From Streptomyces armeniacus (GTDB taxonomy: Bacteria > Actinomycetota > Actinomycetes > Streptomycetales > Streptomycetaceae): DNA of 64,000 nucleotides. Shown in pieces: positions 17,623 to 26,379 of the stretch (positions are counted from its first letter, which is position 1; each line of letters opens with the position of its first letter). Location: assembly GCF_003355155.1 (NCBI RefSeq), contig NZ_CP031320.1, positions 7,470,301-7,534,300 on the forward strand. The letters are read 5' to 3'. The notes under the pieces are model-generated. The model saw only the letters and a list, made by a program, of their open reading frames with translations, was not told where the DNA came from and did not search any database. The position numbers were made by a program, and so were the translations under genes.

Positions 17623-18297
17623 ATGGCGGAAGCGGATGGTGCGGATACGGGGGCGGGGGCTGTCGCGGATACGGCGCCAGGGGCCGGGCCGGGGCCGGGC
17701 ACCGTGCGGCCCGGAGGGCGTACGGCGCGCGTACGGGACGCGGTGCTCCGCGCCGCCCAGGACGCACTCGCCGAGGAGGGCCACGCCGGACTGGACCTCA
17801 CGGAGATCGCCCGCCGCGCGGAGGTCGGCAAGACCACCGTCTACCGGCGCTGGGGAACGCTCGCAGGCCTGATGGCCGACATGCTGACCGACATGGCGGA
17901 ACAGTCCCTGCCCCGTACGGAGACCGGCTCACTCCTCGGCGACCTGCGCGCCAACGCCGAACTCGTACGCCGCACCCTCACCGACCCGCGCCAGTCCCGC
18001 CTGTTCAAGGCGCTGATCGCGGCGGCGACGACGGATGCCAAGACGGCCGAGGCCCTGCACCGCTTCTACGAGACGCGGATTCGGGAGTGGGCGCCGTGTG
18101 TGGAACAGGCCGTCGAACGGGGCGAGGTCCCGGAGGGGACGTCGGCGGAGGAAGTCATCCGCGCGGTCTCGGCGCCGCTGTACTACCGGCTGCTGGCGGC
18201 CGGCGGCCCACTGGACGCCGCGACGGCGGAGGCGGCGGCCCGCGCAGCCTTCGCCGCCGCGCGGGCGGGGGCGTTCTCAAGCCCGTCCGGCGATTGA
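17623..18297 (+). CDS. TetR-family repressor
   Basis: The product is 224 residues from ATG 17623 with TGGAGG at 17611. After a disordered Gly/Ala start, the TetR DNA-binding domain is clear: AVLRAAQDALAEEGHAGLDLTEIARRAEVGKTTVYRRWG (residues about 39-77; HTH centre AEVGKTTVYRRW). A ligand-binding C-terminal domain follows. The last residues (SSPSGD) and the stop codon are supplied by the intergenic repeat at 18280-18305, suggesting the repeat inserted at or replaced the original 3' end. It is likely to repress the divergent reductase and itself. Confidence 0.9.
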   Translation: MAEADGADTGAGAVADTAPGAGPGPGTVRPGGRTARVRDAVLRAAQDALAEEGHAGLDLTEIARRAEVGKTTVYRRWGTLAGLMADMLTDMAEQSLPRTETGSLLGDLRANAELVRRTLTDPRQSRLFKALIAAATTDAKTAEALHRFYETRIREWAPCVEQAVERGEVPEGTSAEEVIRAVSAPLYYRLLAAGGPLDAATAEAAARAAFAAARAGAFSSPSGD

Positions 18298-18305
18298 GGA
18301 CGGCC
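18280..18305 (+). repeat. Intergenic repeat overlapping the tetR 3' end
   Basis: Copy of the CGTCCGGCGATTGAGGACG element. Its internal TGA is the stop codon of the tetR gene. It pairs with the inverted copy at 18373-18398 between the convergent tetR and cobN genes, where a bidirectional terminator is expected. Confidence 0.85.
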
Positions 18306-18372
18306 GTCGGCCACGACCAACCCGCGCCGTACCAGCACGCAATCGGCCCACCGACAGACCATGGCACCCAAG

Positions 18373-18398
18373 GGCCGTCCTCAAGCGCCGGACGGGCT
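18373..18398 (-). repeat. Intergenic repeat, inverted partner of 18280
   Basis: Reads GTCCTCAAGCGCCGGACGG, 11 bp downstream of the cobN stop codon on the cobN side. With the copy at 18280 it forms a stem of about 25 bp with a loop of about 67 bases. Confidence 0.85.
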
Positions 18399-18408
18399 GG
18401 AAAGCGCG

Positions 18409-21400
18409 CTACGCGCTGCCCTCGTCGCCCTCCAGGTCGCCCTCCGCCTCCAGCATCACGTCCCGCAGCGCCTGCACCATCGCCGGGTCCGGTTCCGCCC
18501 ACATGCCGCGGGACTCCGCCTCCAGCAGGCGTTCCGCGATGCCGTGCAGGGCCCAGGGGTTGGCCTGCTGCAGGAAGTCGCGGTTCACCGGGTCCAGGAC
18601 GTACGTCTCGGTGAGCTTGTCGTACATCCAGTCGGCGACGACACCCGTCGTGGCGTCGTAGCCGAACAGGTAGTCCACCGTCGCCGCCAGCTCGAACGCC
18701 CCCTTGTACCCGTGGCGCCGCATCGCCTCGATCCAGCGCGGGTTGACGACCCGCGCGCGGAAGACCCGCGAGGTCTCCTCCACGAGGCTCCGGGTGCGGA
18801 CCGTCTCGGGGCGGGTCGAGTCGCCGATGTACGCCTCCGGGGCCGTGCCCTTCAGCGCGCGCACCGCCGCGACCATGCCGCCGTGGTACTGGAAGTAGTC
18901 GTCCGAGTCCGCGATGTCGTGCTCGCGCGTGTCCGTGTTCTTCGCGGCGACCGCGATCCGCGCGTACGCGCTTTCCATCTCCGCGCGCGCGGGGCTGCCT
19001 TCGAGGCCGCGGCCGTACGCGTAACCGCCCCACACCGTGTACACCTCGGCGAGGTCCGCGTCCGTACGCCAGTCGCGGCTGTCGATGAGCTGGAGGAGGC
19101 CCGCGCCGTACGTGCCGGGGCGGGAGCCGAAGATGCGGGTGGTGGCGCGCCGTTCGTCGCCGTGTGCGGCGAGGTCGGCCTGGGTGTGGGCGCGTACGAA
19201 GTTCCGCTCCGGGGGCTCGTCCAGGGAGGCGGCGAGGCGTACGGCGTCGTCCAGCAGCCCCACCGTGTGCGGGAACGCGTCGCGGAAGAAGCCGGAGATG
19301 CGCAGCGTGACGTCGATACGCGGCCGCCCCAGCTCCTCGTACGGCACCGGCTCCACGCCGGTCACCCGGCGCGACGCGTCGTCCCATACGGGACGTACGC
19401 CGAGCAGCGCGAGCGCCTCCGCGATGTCGTCGCCCGCCGTACGCATCGCGCTGGTGCCCCAGAGGGAGAGGCCGACGGAGGTGGGCCAGTCGCCGTTGTC
19501 GGTGCGGTAGCGCGCGAGGAGCGAGTCGGCGAGGGCCTGGCCGGTCTCCCAGGCGAGCCGGGAGGGTACGGCCTTGGGGTCGACGGAGTAGAAGTTGCGG
19601 CCGGTCGGCAGCACGTTGACGAGACCGCGGAGCGGGGAGCCGGAGGGTCCGGCGGGGACGGCGCCGCCGTTCAGGGCGCGTACGGCGTGGTCGAGCTCGT
19701 CCGTGGTCGCGGCGAGCCGCGGGACGACCTCGCGGGCGGCGAACTCCAGGATATCGGCGACCTGTTGGGGCTGGCCCGCCGCCACCGTCGCGGCCGCCGC
19801 CGGGTCCCAGCCGGCATCCTCCATCGCCTGCACGAGGCCCCGCGCCCGCTCCTCCGCCTCGTCGGCGGTGGTACGGGTCGCCGCGGACTCGTCGAGGCCG
19901 AGGGCTTCGCGCAGACCGGGGAGTGCCGCCGTACCGCCCCAGATCTGGCGGGCGCGGAGGATCGCCAGCACCAGGTTGACGCGTTCGGGGCCGGACGGGG
20001 CAGCGCCCAGCACGTGCAGGCCGTCGCGGATCTGCGCGTCCTTGATCTCGCACAGCCAGCCGTCGACGTGCAGCAGGAAGTCGTCGAAGCCGTCGTCGTC
20101 GGGCCGGTCCTCCAGGCCCAGGTCGTGATCGAGCTTCGCGGCCTGGATGAGCGTCCAGATCTGCGCCCGTACGGCGGGCAGCTTCGCCGGGTCCATGGCG
20201 GCGATCTGGGCGTGCTCGTCGAGGAGTTGCTCGAGCCGGGCGATGTCGCCGTAACTGTCCGCCCGCGCCATCGGCGGCACCAGGTGGTCCACGAGGGTGG
20301 CGTGCGCGCGCCGTTTGGCCTGGGTGCCCTCGCCGGGGTCGTTCACCAGGAACGGGTACACCAGCGGCAGGTCGCCCAGCGCGGCGTCGGGGCCGCAGGC
20401 GGCGGACAGGCCGGCGTTCTTGCCGGGCAGCCACTCCAGGTTGCCGTGCTTGCCGAGGTGGATCATCGCGTCGGCGCCGAAGCCGCCGTCGGCCTCGGGG
20501 GCGGCGATCCAGCGGTAGGCGGCGAGGTAGTGGTGCGAGGGCGGCAGATCGGGGTCGTGGTAGATCGCGATCGGGTTCTCGCCGAAGCCGCGCGGGGGCT
20601 GGATGAGGATCAGCAGGTTGCCGCGGCGGAGGGCCGCGAGCACGATGTCGCCCTCGCCCTGCGGGTCGCGGCTCCGGTCGACGAACATCTCGCCGGGCGG
20701 CGGCCCCCAGTGCTCCTCGACGTCCTTGCGGAGGGCGGCGGGGAGCGTCGCGTACCAGCGCTTGTAGTCGGCGGCGGGGATGCGTACGGGGTTACGCGCC
20801 AACTGCTCCTCGGTGAGCCAGTCCCGGTCGTGGCCGCCGACGTCGATGAGGGCGCGGATCAGCTCGTCGCCGTCGCCGGAGGCGAGGCCGGGGACGGTAT
20901 CGGTGTCGGTGTCGGTGTCCGACTCTCCCTCTCCCGATGCCTGCGGGCCGAAGTCGTAGCCCTCGTCGCGGAGGCGGCGCAGCAGGGCGACGGCGCTGGC
21001 GGGGGTGTCGAGGCCGACGGCGTTGCCGATCCGCGAGTGCTTCGTCGGGTACGCCGACAGCACCAGCGCCAGCCGCTTCTCCGCGGCCGGTACGTGCCGC
21101 AGCCGCCCGTGCCGTACGGCCAGCCCGGCGACGCGCGCGGCCCGTTCGGGGTCGGCGGCGTACGCCGGAAGCCCGTCCTCGTCGATCTCCTTGAACGAGA
21201 ACGGCACCGTGATCAGCCGCCCGTCGAACTCAGGCACCGCGATCTGGCTCGCCGCGTCGAGCGGCGACACGCCCTCGTCGTTCTCCTCCCAGGCGCTGCG
21301 GGGGCTGGTCAGGCAGAGCGCCTGCAGCACCGGCACGTCGAGCGCGGCCAGCGCGCCCGCGTCCCAGGACTCGTCGTCACCGCCCGCCGACGCCGCCGCC

Positions 21401-22107
21401 GGGCGGGTACCGCCCGCCGCCAGCACGGTCGTCACGATCGCGTCGGCCGGACGCAGCGCCTCGATCAACTCGGGCTCGGGCGCCCGCAACGACGCCACGT
21501 ACAGCGGCAGCGGCCGACCGCCGGCGTCCTCGACGGCGGCGCACAGGGCCTCGACGAAGGCGGTGTTGCCGCTCATGTGGTGGGCGCGGTAGTAGAGGAC
21601 GGCGACGGTGGGGGGCGCGGCGTCGGACTCTCCGTACGGTTCGCGCGGTTCGCGCGGTTCGCGCGGTTCGCGTGCCGTACGTTCCAGCGGGCCCCAGGTG
21701 GGCGCGGGCGCCGGGGGGTCGAAGCCGTGGCCGGTGAGCAGCACCGTGTCGGACAGGAACCGGGCCAACTGCTCCAGATTCCCCGGCCCGCCGTGCGCCA
21801 GGTACGCGTGCGCCTCGGCCGCGATGCCGACCGGAACGGTGGACGACTCCATCAGCTGCGCGTCGGGGGCCTGTTCACCGGTGAGCACGACGACGGGGAG
21901 CCCGGTCGCCAGCAGCCGGTCCAGCCCGTCCTGCCAGGCACGTACGCCGCCGAGGAGCCGTACGACGACCAGCTCGGCGCCGTCCAGCAGGCCGGGCAGC
22001 TCGTCGAGTTCGAGGCGGGAGGGGTTCGCGAAACGGTACGAAACCGGGCCCTGCGCGGCTCGCGCGCTCAGCAGGTCGGTGTCGGACGTCGACAGGAGCA
22101 GCAGCAT
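18409..22107 (-). CDS. cobN: Aerobic cobaltochelatase subunit CobN
   Basis: The product is 1232 residues, the usual CobN length, starting at ATG 22107. CobN is the large subunit that inserts cobalt into hydrogenobyrinate a,c-diamide, using ATP with CobS and CobT-like partners. Recognisable blocks are AVLYYRAHHMSGN, GLDTPASAVALLRRL, DAMIHLGKHGNLEWLPGK, PTGRNFYSVDPKAVPS and GGMVAAVRALKG. A short acidic tail (residues GDEGSA) ends it. It sits alone on this segment, with a cobalamin riboswitch in its 214-base leader, so B12 should shut it off. An Arg-Glu-Pro repeat (about 146-156) looks like a small tandem expansion. Confidence 0.95.
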   Translation of the reverse strand: MLLLLSTSDTDLLSARAAQGPVSYRFANPSRLELDELPGLLDGAELVVVRLLGGVRAWQDGLDRLLATGLPVVVLTGEQAPDAQLMESSTVPVGIAAEAHAYLAHGGPGNLEQLARFLSDTVLLTGHGFDPPAPAPTWGPLERTAREPREPREPREPYGESDAAPPTVAVLYYRAHHMSGNTAFVEALCAAVEDAGGRPLPLYVASLRAPEPELIEALRPADAIVTTVLAAGGTRPAAASAGGDDESWDAGALAALDVPVLQALCLTSPRSAWEENDEGVSPLDAASQIAVPEFDGRLITVPFSFKEIDEDGLPAYAADPERAARVAGLAVRHGRLRHVPAAEKRLALVLSAYPTKHSRIGNAVGLDTPASAVALLRRLRDEGYDFGPQASGEGESDTDTDTDTVPGLASGDGDELIRALIDVGGHDRDWLTEEQLARNPVRIPAADYKRWYATLPAALRKDVEEHWGPPPGEMFVDRSRDPQGEGDIVLAALRRGNLLILIQPPRGFGENPIAIYHDPDLPPSHHYLAAYRWIAAPEADGGFGADAMIHLGKHGNLEWLPGKNAGLSAACGPDAALGDLPLVYPFLVNDPGEGTQAKRRAHATLVDHLVPPMARADSYGDIARLEQLLDEHAQIAAMDPAKLPAVRAQIWTLIQAAKLDHDLGLEDRPDDDGFDDFLLHVDGWLCEIKDAQIRDGLHVLGAAPSGPERVNLVLAILRARQIWGGTAALPGLREALGLDESAATRTTADEAEERARGLVQAMEDAGWDPAAAATVAAGQPQQVADILEFAAREVVPRLAATTDELDHAVRALNGGAVPAGPSGSPLRGLVNVLPTGRNFYSVDPKAVPSRLAWETGQALADSLLARYRTDNGDWPTSVGLSLWGTSAMRTAGDDIAEALALLGVRPVWDDASRRVTGVEPVPYEELGRPRIDVTLRISGFFRDAFPHTVGLLDDAVRLAASLDEPPERNFVRAHTQADLAAHGDERRATTRIFGSRPGTYGAGLLQLIDSRDWRTDADLAEVYTVWGGYAYGRGLEGSPARAEMESAYARIAVAAKNTDTREHDIADSDDYFQYHGGMVAAVRALKGTAPEAYIGDSTRPETVRTRSLVEETSRVFRARVVNPRWIEAMRRHGYKGAFELAATVDYLFGYDATTGVVADWMYDKLTETYVLDPVNRDFLQQANPWALHGIAERLLEAESRGMWAEPDPAMVQALRDVMLEAEGDLEGDEGSA

Positions 22108-22161
22108 GCGGCGTCTGGCCTTCCTCGGGGTGTCCGCGCCCCGGGCGGTAACGAGTGGGGT

Positions 22162-22197
22162 CTCCCCAGCTCCGGCGAAGCCGAGAGCGTGGGGAAG
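22162..22197 (-). terminator. Leader hairpin, probable riboswitch expression platform
   Basis: CTCCCCAGCTCCGGC and GCCGAGAGCGTGGGGA pair around GAA to form a strong stem just after the B12-box side of the riboswitch. There is no U-run, so it may act on a ribosome-binding or Rho-dependent step rather than as an intrinsic terminator. Similar hairpins are common in Streptomyces, so it could also be a mobile intergenic repeat. Confidence 0.55.
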
Positions 22198-22198
22198 G

Positions 22199-22320
22199 GA
22201 GTTCCTGGCTCACCCGGCTGACTGCGCCGGGCTCACAGTGGCGGGACCGCGCCGGATTCTCACCGGGCTTCCTCCCCTTGTCGCCGTCTCTGGCGATGAC
22301 GGGCCGATCGGCCCGCCGTG
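22199..22320 (-). promoter_or_regulatory. Cobalamin riboswitch upstream of cobN
   Basis: On the minus strand the RNA reads AGCCCGGTGAGAATCCGG, then GGTCCCGCCACTGTGA, then AGTCAGCCGGGTGAGCC, then AGCCAGGAACTC. These are the conserved core and B12-box elements of the cobalamin aptamer in the right order. It ends about 90 bases before the cobN start. Binding of adenosylcobalamin should lower cobN expression. Confidence 0.9.
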
Positions 22321-22413
22321 AGCATAGTAGCGGCCGCCCCGGCCCTTCCGTCCGCGGCCGTGCCACCCAGGTGCCCGGCCCTCGCCCATCCACGGCGCTC
22401 GGCCACCCGCTCA

Positions 22414-22437
22414 AGCCCGTCCGGCGATTGAGGACGG
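22414..22437 (+). repeat. Intergenic repeat, CGTCCGGCGATTGAGGACG type
   Basis: Copy facing an inverted copy at 22554-22579, about 117 bp apart. Both lie upstream of the cobN riboswitch, in the gap before the contig join. No gene was seen between them. Confidence 0.8.
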
Positions 22438-22553
22438 ACCCCCGCCAACGCCGGACCGCAGACAGCCCAGAACGTGACCCATCTCCCAGTGGCCACCCCC
22501 ACCCCCACAGCGACTCACCGCCCATGGCCATCCACCGCCACTCGTCGGCCGAG

Positions 22554-22579
22554 GGCCGTCCTCAAACGCCGGACGGGCT
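22554..22579 (-). repeat. Intergenic repeat, inverted partner of 22414
   Basis: Reads GTCCTCAAACGCCGGACGG. The following bases 22580-22673 hold no recognisable gene. Confidence 0.8.
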
Positions 22580-22673
22580 TGAGGGGGTGCCCGCGCTTGG
22601 TGGGGAGCAGGGCCCGCTTCGCGGGGAAGATGCGGAGCGTACGGTTCCGGACGTGGTCGGTATGCTCGCCGCC

Positions 22674-22701
22674 ATGTCCGCCGCCGTCCCGCCCCCCCCC
22701 C
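22674..22701 (+). pseudogene. Possible gene start cut by adapter
   Basis: ATG 22674 opens MSAAVPPP and is preceded by a TATGCT box about 14 bases upstream. After nine codons the sequence becomes a run of C and then adapter. If real, this is the first codons of a gene whose remainder is missing from this window. The evidence is thin. Confidence 0.2.
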
Positions 22702-22814
22702 CTGTCTCTTCTACGCATTCGCCGCTGCCCACCAAGGCCTACGTCGCAAGCCCCCTGGCCTCTGTCCCTGTCGGAAACACGAACGCACGATAGACAAGCT
22801 AGAGGATCGGTGCT
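22702..22814. other. Nextera read-through adapter and junk (contig join)
   Basis: CTGTCTCTTCTACGCAT (22702-22718) matches the reverse mosaic end with two mismatches. GCCGCTGCCCACCA (22721-22734) matches 11 of 14 bases of the Nextera i5 continuation GACGCTGCCGACGA. The next 80 bases have no coding sense. A run of C precedes it. The segment is low-quality read tail, not chromosome. Confidence 0.85.
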
Positions 22815-24316
22815 GAAAAGGCCCGCAACGCCTCCCCCGAACGCGCCGACAACACCCACGGAACCACCCCACCAGAAGCAGAGACCCCAACAGCCTCCAC
22901 CCCCACCACCGGCGGCTCCTCAACAATCAAATGCGCATTCGTACCGCCCATGCCGAAGGACGAGACGCCCGCCGTGCGCGGCCGTTCGCCGTCCCGCTCC
23001 CACGGTGCGGCGTCCTGCTGTACGCGCAGGTTGAGCTCGTCCAGGGAGATACGGGGGTTCGGGCGGGAGTAGTTCAGGCTGGGCACGAGCGTGCCGTGCT
23101 CGACGCACAGCACCGTCTTGAGCAGGCCGGCGATTCCGGAGGCGCCCTCCAGGTGGCCGACGTTGGTCTTGACCGAGCCGACCCGCAGCGGCGCGCGCCG
23201 CCCGGCCGCCGTGCCGAGGGCCGCGCCGAGCGCGGCGGCCTCCACGGGGTCGCCGGCGGGGGTGCCGGGGCCGTGCAGCTCGACGTAGTCGATGTCGGCC
23301 GGGTCCACGCCCGCGCGTGCGCAGGCGCGTCGCAGGACGTCCTCCTGCGCGCCGGCGTCGGGGCTGACGAGGCTGTCGCCGGTGCCGTCGTTGTTGACGG
23401 CACCTCCGCGGATCACGCCGCGGATGCGGTCGCCGTCGGCTCGCGCGCGCGAGAGCGGCTTGAGGACGAGGACGCCGCCGCCCTCGCCGCGTACGAAGCC
23501 GTTGGCGCGCTCGTCGAACGTGTAGCAGAGCCCGTCGGGGCTGAGGGCGCCGAACCGGGCGGCGGCGACGGTGCTCTCGGGTACGAGGTTGAGGTGCACG
23601 CCGCCGGCGAGCGCCACGTCGCAGTCGCCCGCGCGGAGGCTGTCGCAGGCGTTCTGCACGGCGACGAGGGACGAGGACTGCGCGGTGTCGACGGTCATGC
23701 TGGGGCCGCGCAGCCCGAGGGCGTACGAGACGCGGTTGGCGATGAGGCCGCGGTTGAGGCCGGTCATGGTGTGGTGCCCGATCGCGGTCTCGCCGTACTG
23801 GTGCACCAGGGCGGCGTAGTCCTCGACGGTCGCGCCGACGAAGACGCCGCCGCGTTCGCCGCGCAGCGCGTCGGGGTTGAGGCGGGCGTTCTCGACGGCC
23901 TCCCAGCCGAGTTCGAGTGCGAGGCGCTGCTGCGGGTCCATGGCGACGGCCTCGCGGGGCGAGAGGCCGAAGAAGGCGGGGTCGAAGTCGGTGACGTGAT
24001 CGATGAAGCCGCCGCGCGCGGGTACGGGCCGCCCGTCGGGCGCCACTGCCGCGTCCCGGTAGAAGTCGGCGTCCCAACGGTCCTCGGGCACGTCGGTGAT
24101 GGCGCTGCGGCCGTCGGTCAGCAGGTCCCAGAGTGCTTCGGGGCTGTCGGCGCCGGGGAGGCGGCAGGCGAGCCCGATGATCGCGATGGGCTCGCGGTGC
24201 TGCGGGCCGTGGTCATGGGCCTGGTGGTCGGGGCTCTGCTGCTGGTCGGGGCCGTCCTGCGGGATGTCGTGCTGCGTGAGGGGGGTTCCGGTGCCTGCAG
24301 TTTCCGACATGTTCAT
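22815..24316 (-). CDS. Type I polyketide synthase, KS-Q loading domain (3' part missing)
   Basis: About 500 residues from ATG 24316 (GGAG 8 bases upstream). After about 40 polar residues a complete ketosynthase follows: PIAIIGLACRLPGADSPEALW, FGLSPREAVAMDPQQRL, then the active-site block VDTAQSSSL, in which Gln (CAG at 23679-23681) replaces the catalytic Cys. ELHGPGTPAGDPVEA (the Thr of HGTGT is Pro), KTNVGHLEG and GMGGTNAHLIVEEPP complete it. A Gln here marks a KS-Q domain that decarboxylates malonyl or methylmalonyl-ACP in a loading module. The expected AT and ACP are missing because the contig breaks at the KS-AT linker (after GEALRA). Confidence 0.9.
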
Positions 24317-24489
24317 CTATCGCACTCCAAACAACCAAGTCACCCGTAGTGGAGCCTCACAACCGCGCCCAGAGTTCCACAGCGGACTGCGGGTAACCTG
24401 TCCCGAGCGCCCAGCACTAGGGGAATTTCCAGTGGCTGGCCCCCGGCCAGTCCAGCCCCGATGAACTGGGAATACGCCGCCCGCAGCGG

Positions 24490-24987
24490 TCAGTTGGGCC
24501 GCTGCCCGAACCACCCCTCCAGCACGTCGGCGGCGCGGTCGGCGCCGCCCGCCGCCCGGACAGGACCGGACATACGGACCGCGTTGTCGCGTACACCTGC
24601 GTCGTTCGCCACCTCGTCGACCACCGCGCGCAGCGCGTGCGCCATCAGCTCGCCGCGCGGCAGGGTGCGGCCGAGGCCGAGCTCGGTCACGCGGCGCGCG
24701 TTGAAGCGGTTTTCGGGGGCCTGCGGGACCGCCACCAGGGGCGTCCGGTGGGCCAGCGCCTGCATCATGCTGCCCATGTCGGCGGCGGACAGCTCGTGGC
24801 CGCCGAGCCTGCGGCGCCGCGACCGGTACGTGACGACGCGGGCGCCGGCCTCGGCGGCGAGGCCGGCGTACCGCTCGTCCACGACCTGGGTGACGCGGTG
24901 CCCGCGCCGTACGAGTTCGGCGGCGACCTCGACCGCCGGCTTCGCATGGCCGAAATCGGTGAGCGGCAAGACCGCCGGGTGGCTCAC
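24490..24987 (-). pseudogene. Internally deleted macrolide-type glycosyltransferase
   Basis: The product is 165 residues from GTG 24987, whose GTGA overlaps the stop of the intact transferase upstream. The first 77 residues match the start of that paralogue (GHAKPAVEVAAELVRRGH against GHVGPTIELTRELVGRGH). The last 90 match its end (ENRFNARRVTELGLGRTL). About 230 residues in between, including the HGGxxS donor-binding motif, are gone, yet the frame is preserved. It cannot be a working transferase. It may be a decayed duplicate, a small accessory protein, or a local assembly error. The 173 bases up to the PKS start contain no gene. Confidence 0.8.
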
Positions 24988-26204
24988 CGCGCGTCGGGCA
25001 GGGCCGCCAACCACCCTTCCAGCACCTCGGCGGCCCGTATGGCACCGCCCGAGTCACGGGACTCCTGGCTCACGCGGGCGACGTTGTCCCGCACCCGGGT
25101 GTCCTTGGCCAGCTCGTCCACGGCCGCGCGCAGCCCGTGCGCGGTCAGGTCCTCCGGCAGGATGGCGGTGCCGAGGCCGAGTTCGGTGACGTGCTGCGCG
25201 TTGAACCGGGTCTCGGGGGTCTGCGGGACGATCACCATCGGCGTGCCGTAGTGCAGCGCCTCGGTGACGCTGCCCGGCCCGCCGTGCGTGACGAGCACCT
25301 CCGCGTGCGGCAGCACCTGCGGGTGCGGCAGGAAGCTGTGCGCCTCCAGGTGGTCGGCGAGGCCCAGTTCGGCCGCGTCGGCGCCCTTGCCGAGGGTGAG
25401 GACGACGTGCCACTCGTCGTCCTTGAACGCCTCGCCGAACGAGCGGAAGAACTCGGCCTGTTCGTTGGACTCCGTGCCCATGGACGCCAGCAGCACCTTG
25501 CTGTCGTTCTGCGGCGGCTGCCAGGCGCCGGGCACGGTGCCGTCGTCGGCACCGGCCGCGAAGCAGGGGCCGACGAACACGAAGCGCTCGTCGAACGTCT
25601 CGCCCTTCGGCTGGAACGAACGCGTCAGGAAGACGAGGTTCCGGTCGTCGTACGCGGCGGCGAAAGACGGCATGTCCGCCTCGGTCAGACCGTTGGCGTT
25701 CGCCATGCCGAGCAGCGCGGCGTAGCCGCGGCCGAACTCCGCCATGGCGGCCTCGTCGACCTGGATCGCCGCGTCCGGGCTGCCGAACAGGGAGAACTCG
25801 TCGTTGGACGCGATCTGCGGGAACAGCTGCACGGTCGGCACGGACCAGTTCCGGGCGAGCATGCGGGCGGCGGGGAAGGCGCCGAAGTCGTAGAGGATGA
25901 GGTCCGGCTTGTCGTCGGCGAGCGCGGACTCGGCCAGCGGCAGCACGGTCTCGGCGCCGTCGGTGAAGAAGTCGGCGAAGAGCGCGGCCATGTCGGCGCC
26001 CTCGAAGCTCTTCTGCCCGGCGAGCCGGCCGCGGCTCGACCGGTACGTGACGGTGTGGGCCCCGGCTTCGGCCACGAGCCCGGCGTACCCCTCGTCGATG
26101 ACGTACGTGACCCGGTGCCCGCGTCCGACGAGCTCCCTGGTGAGTTCGATCGTGGGGCCGACGTGGCCGTAGCCCGGAACCACGAAGATTGCCAAGTGAC
26201 TCAT
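24984..26204 (-). CDS. Macrolide glycosyltransferase (MGT/OleD-like)
   Basis: The product is 406 residues from ATG 26204 with GGGAGG 8 bases upstream. It is a GT-B enzyme with N-terminal FVVPGYGHVGPTIELTREL and a C-terminal donor site VTHGGPGSVTEALHYGTP, including the HGG and the Ser/Glu of the family. Members move UDP-glucose or deoxysugars onto macrolides, either in biosynthesis or as self-resistance. The KS-Q PKS gene lies downstream on the same strand and deoxysugar genes lie upstream in the opposite direction. It is followed directly by a deleted copy of itself. It is probably transcribed toward the PKS gene. Confidence 0.9.
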   Translation of the reverse strand: MSHLAIFVVPGYGHVGPTIELTRELVGRGHRVTYVIDEGYAGLVAEAGAHTVTYRSSRGRLAGQKSFEGADMAALFADFFTDGAETVLPLAESALADDKPDLILYDFGAFPAARMLARNWSVPTVQLFPQIASNDEFSLFGSPDAAIQVDEAAMAEFGRGYAALLGMANANGLTEADMPSFAAAYDDRNLVFLTRSFQPKGETFDERFVFVGPCFAAGADDGTVPGAWQPPQNDSKVLLASMGTESNEQAEFFRSFGEAFKDDEWHVVLTLGKGADAAELGLADHLEAHSFLPHPQVLPHAEVLVTHGGPGSVTEALHYGTPMVIVPQTPETRFNAQHVTELGLGTAILPEDLTAHGLRAAVDELAKDTRVRDNVARVSQESRDSGGAIRAAEVLEGWLAALPDAR

Positions 26205-26379
26205 GCTGTGCGCCTCCCGCGTTCGCCCCGTGTCCGTACGGGGTGTCCGCACGGGCCGGGGCCCTCACGGTAAAAGGGGAAGCGGGCGGGGCCGGTGGGT
26301 GTCCGGCGGGATCTAGGTGATTCCCGAAACGACCCCTGTCGCTCCCGCGCCTCACCACGGCCCGGAGCGGCCACAATCC

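Noticed and set aside
18361..22221. 1286-residue plus-strand frame opposite cobN
   Set aside because: It has Arg/Val-rich composition without motifs, and cobN on the other strand is unambiguous.
24490..24987. Second functional glycosyltransferase
   Set aside because: About 230 residues including the donor-binding motif are missing.
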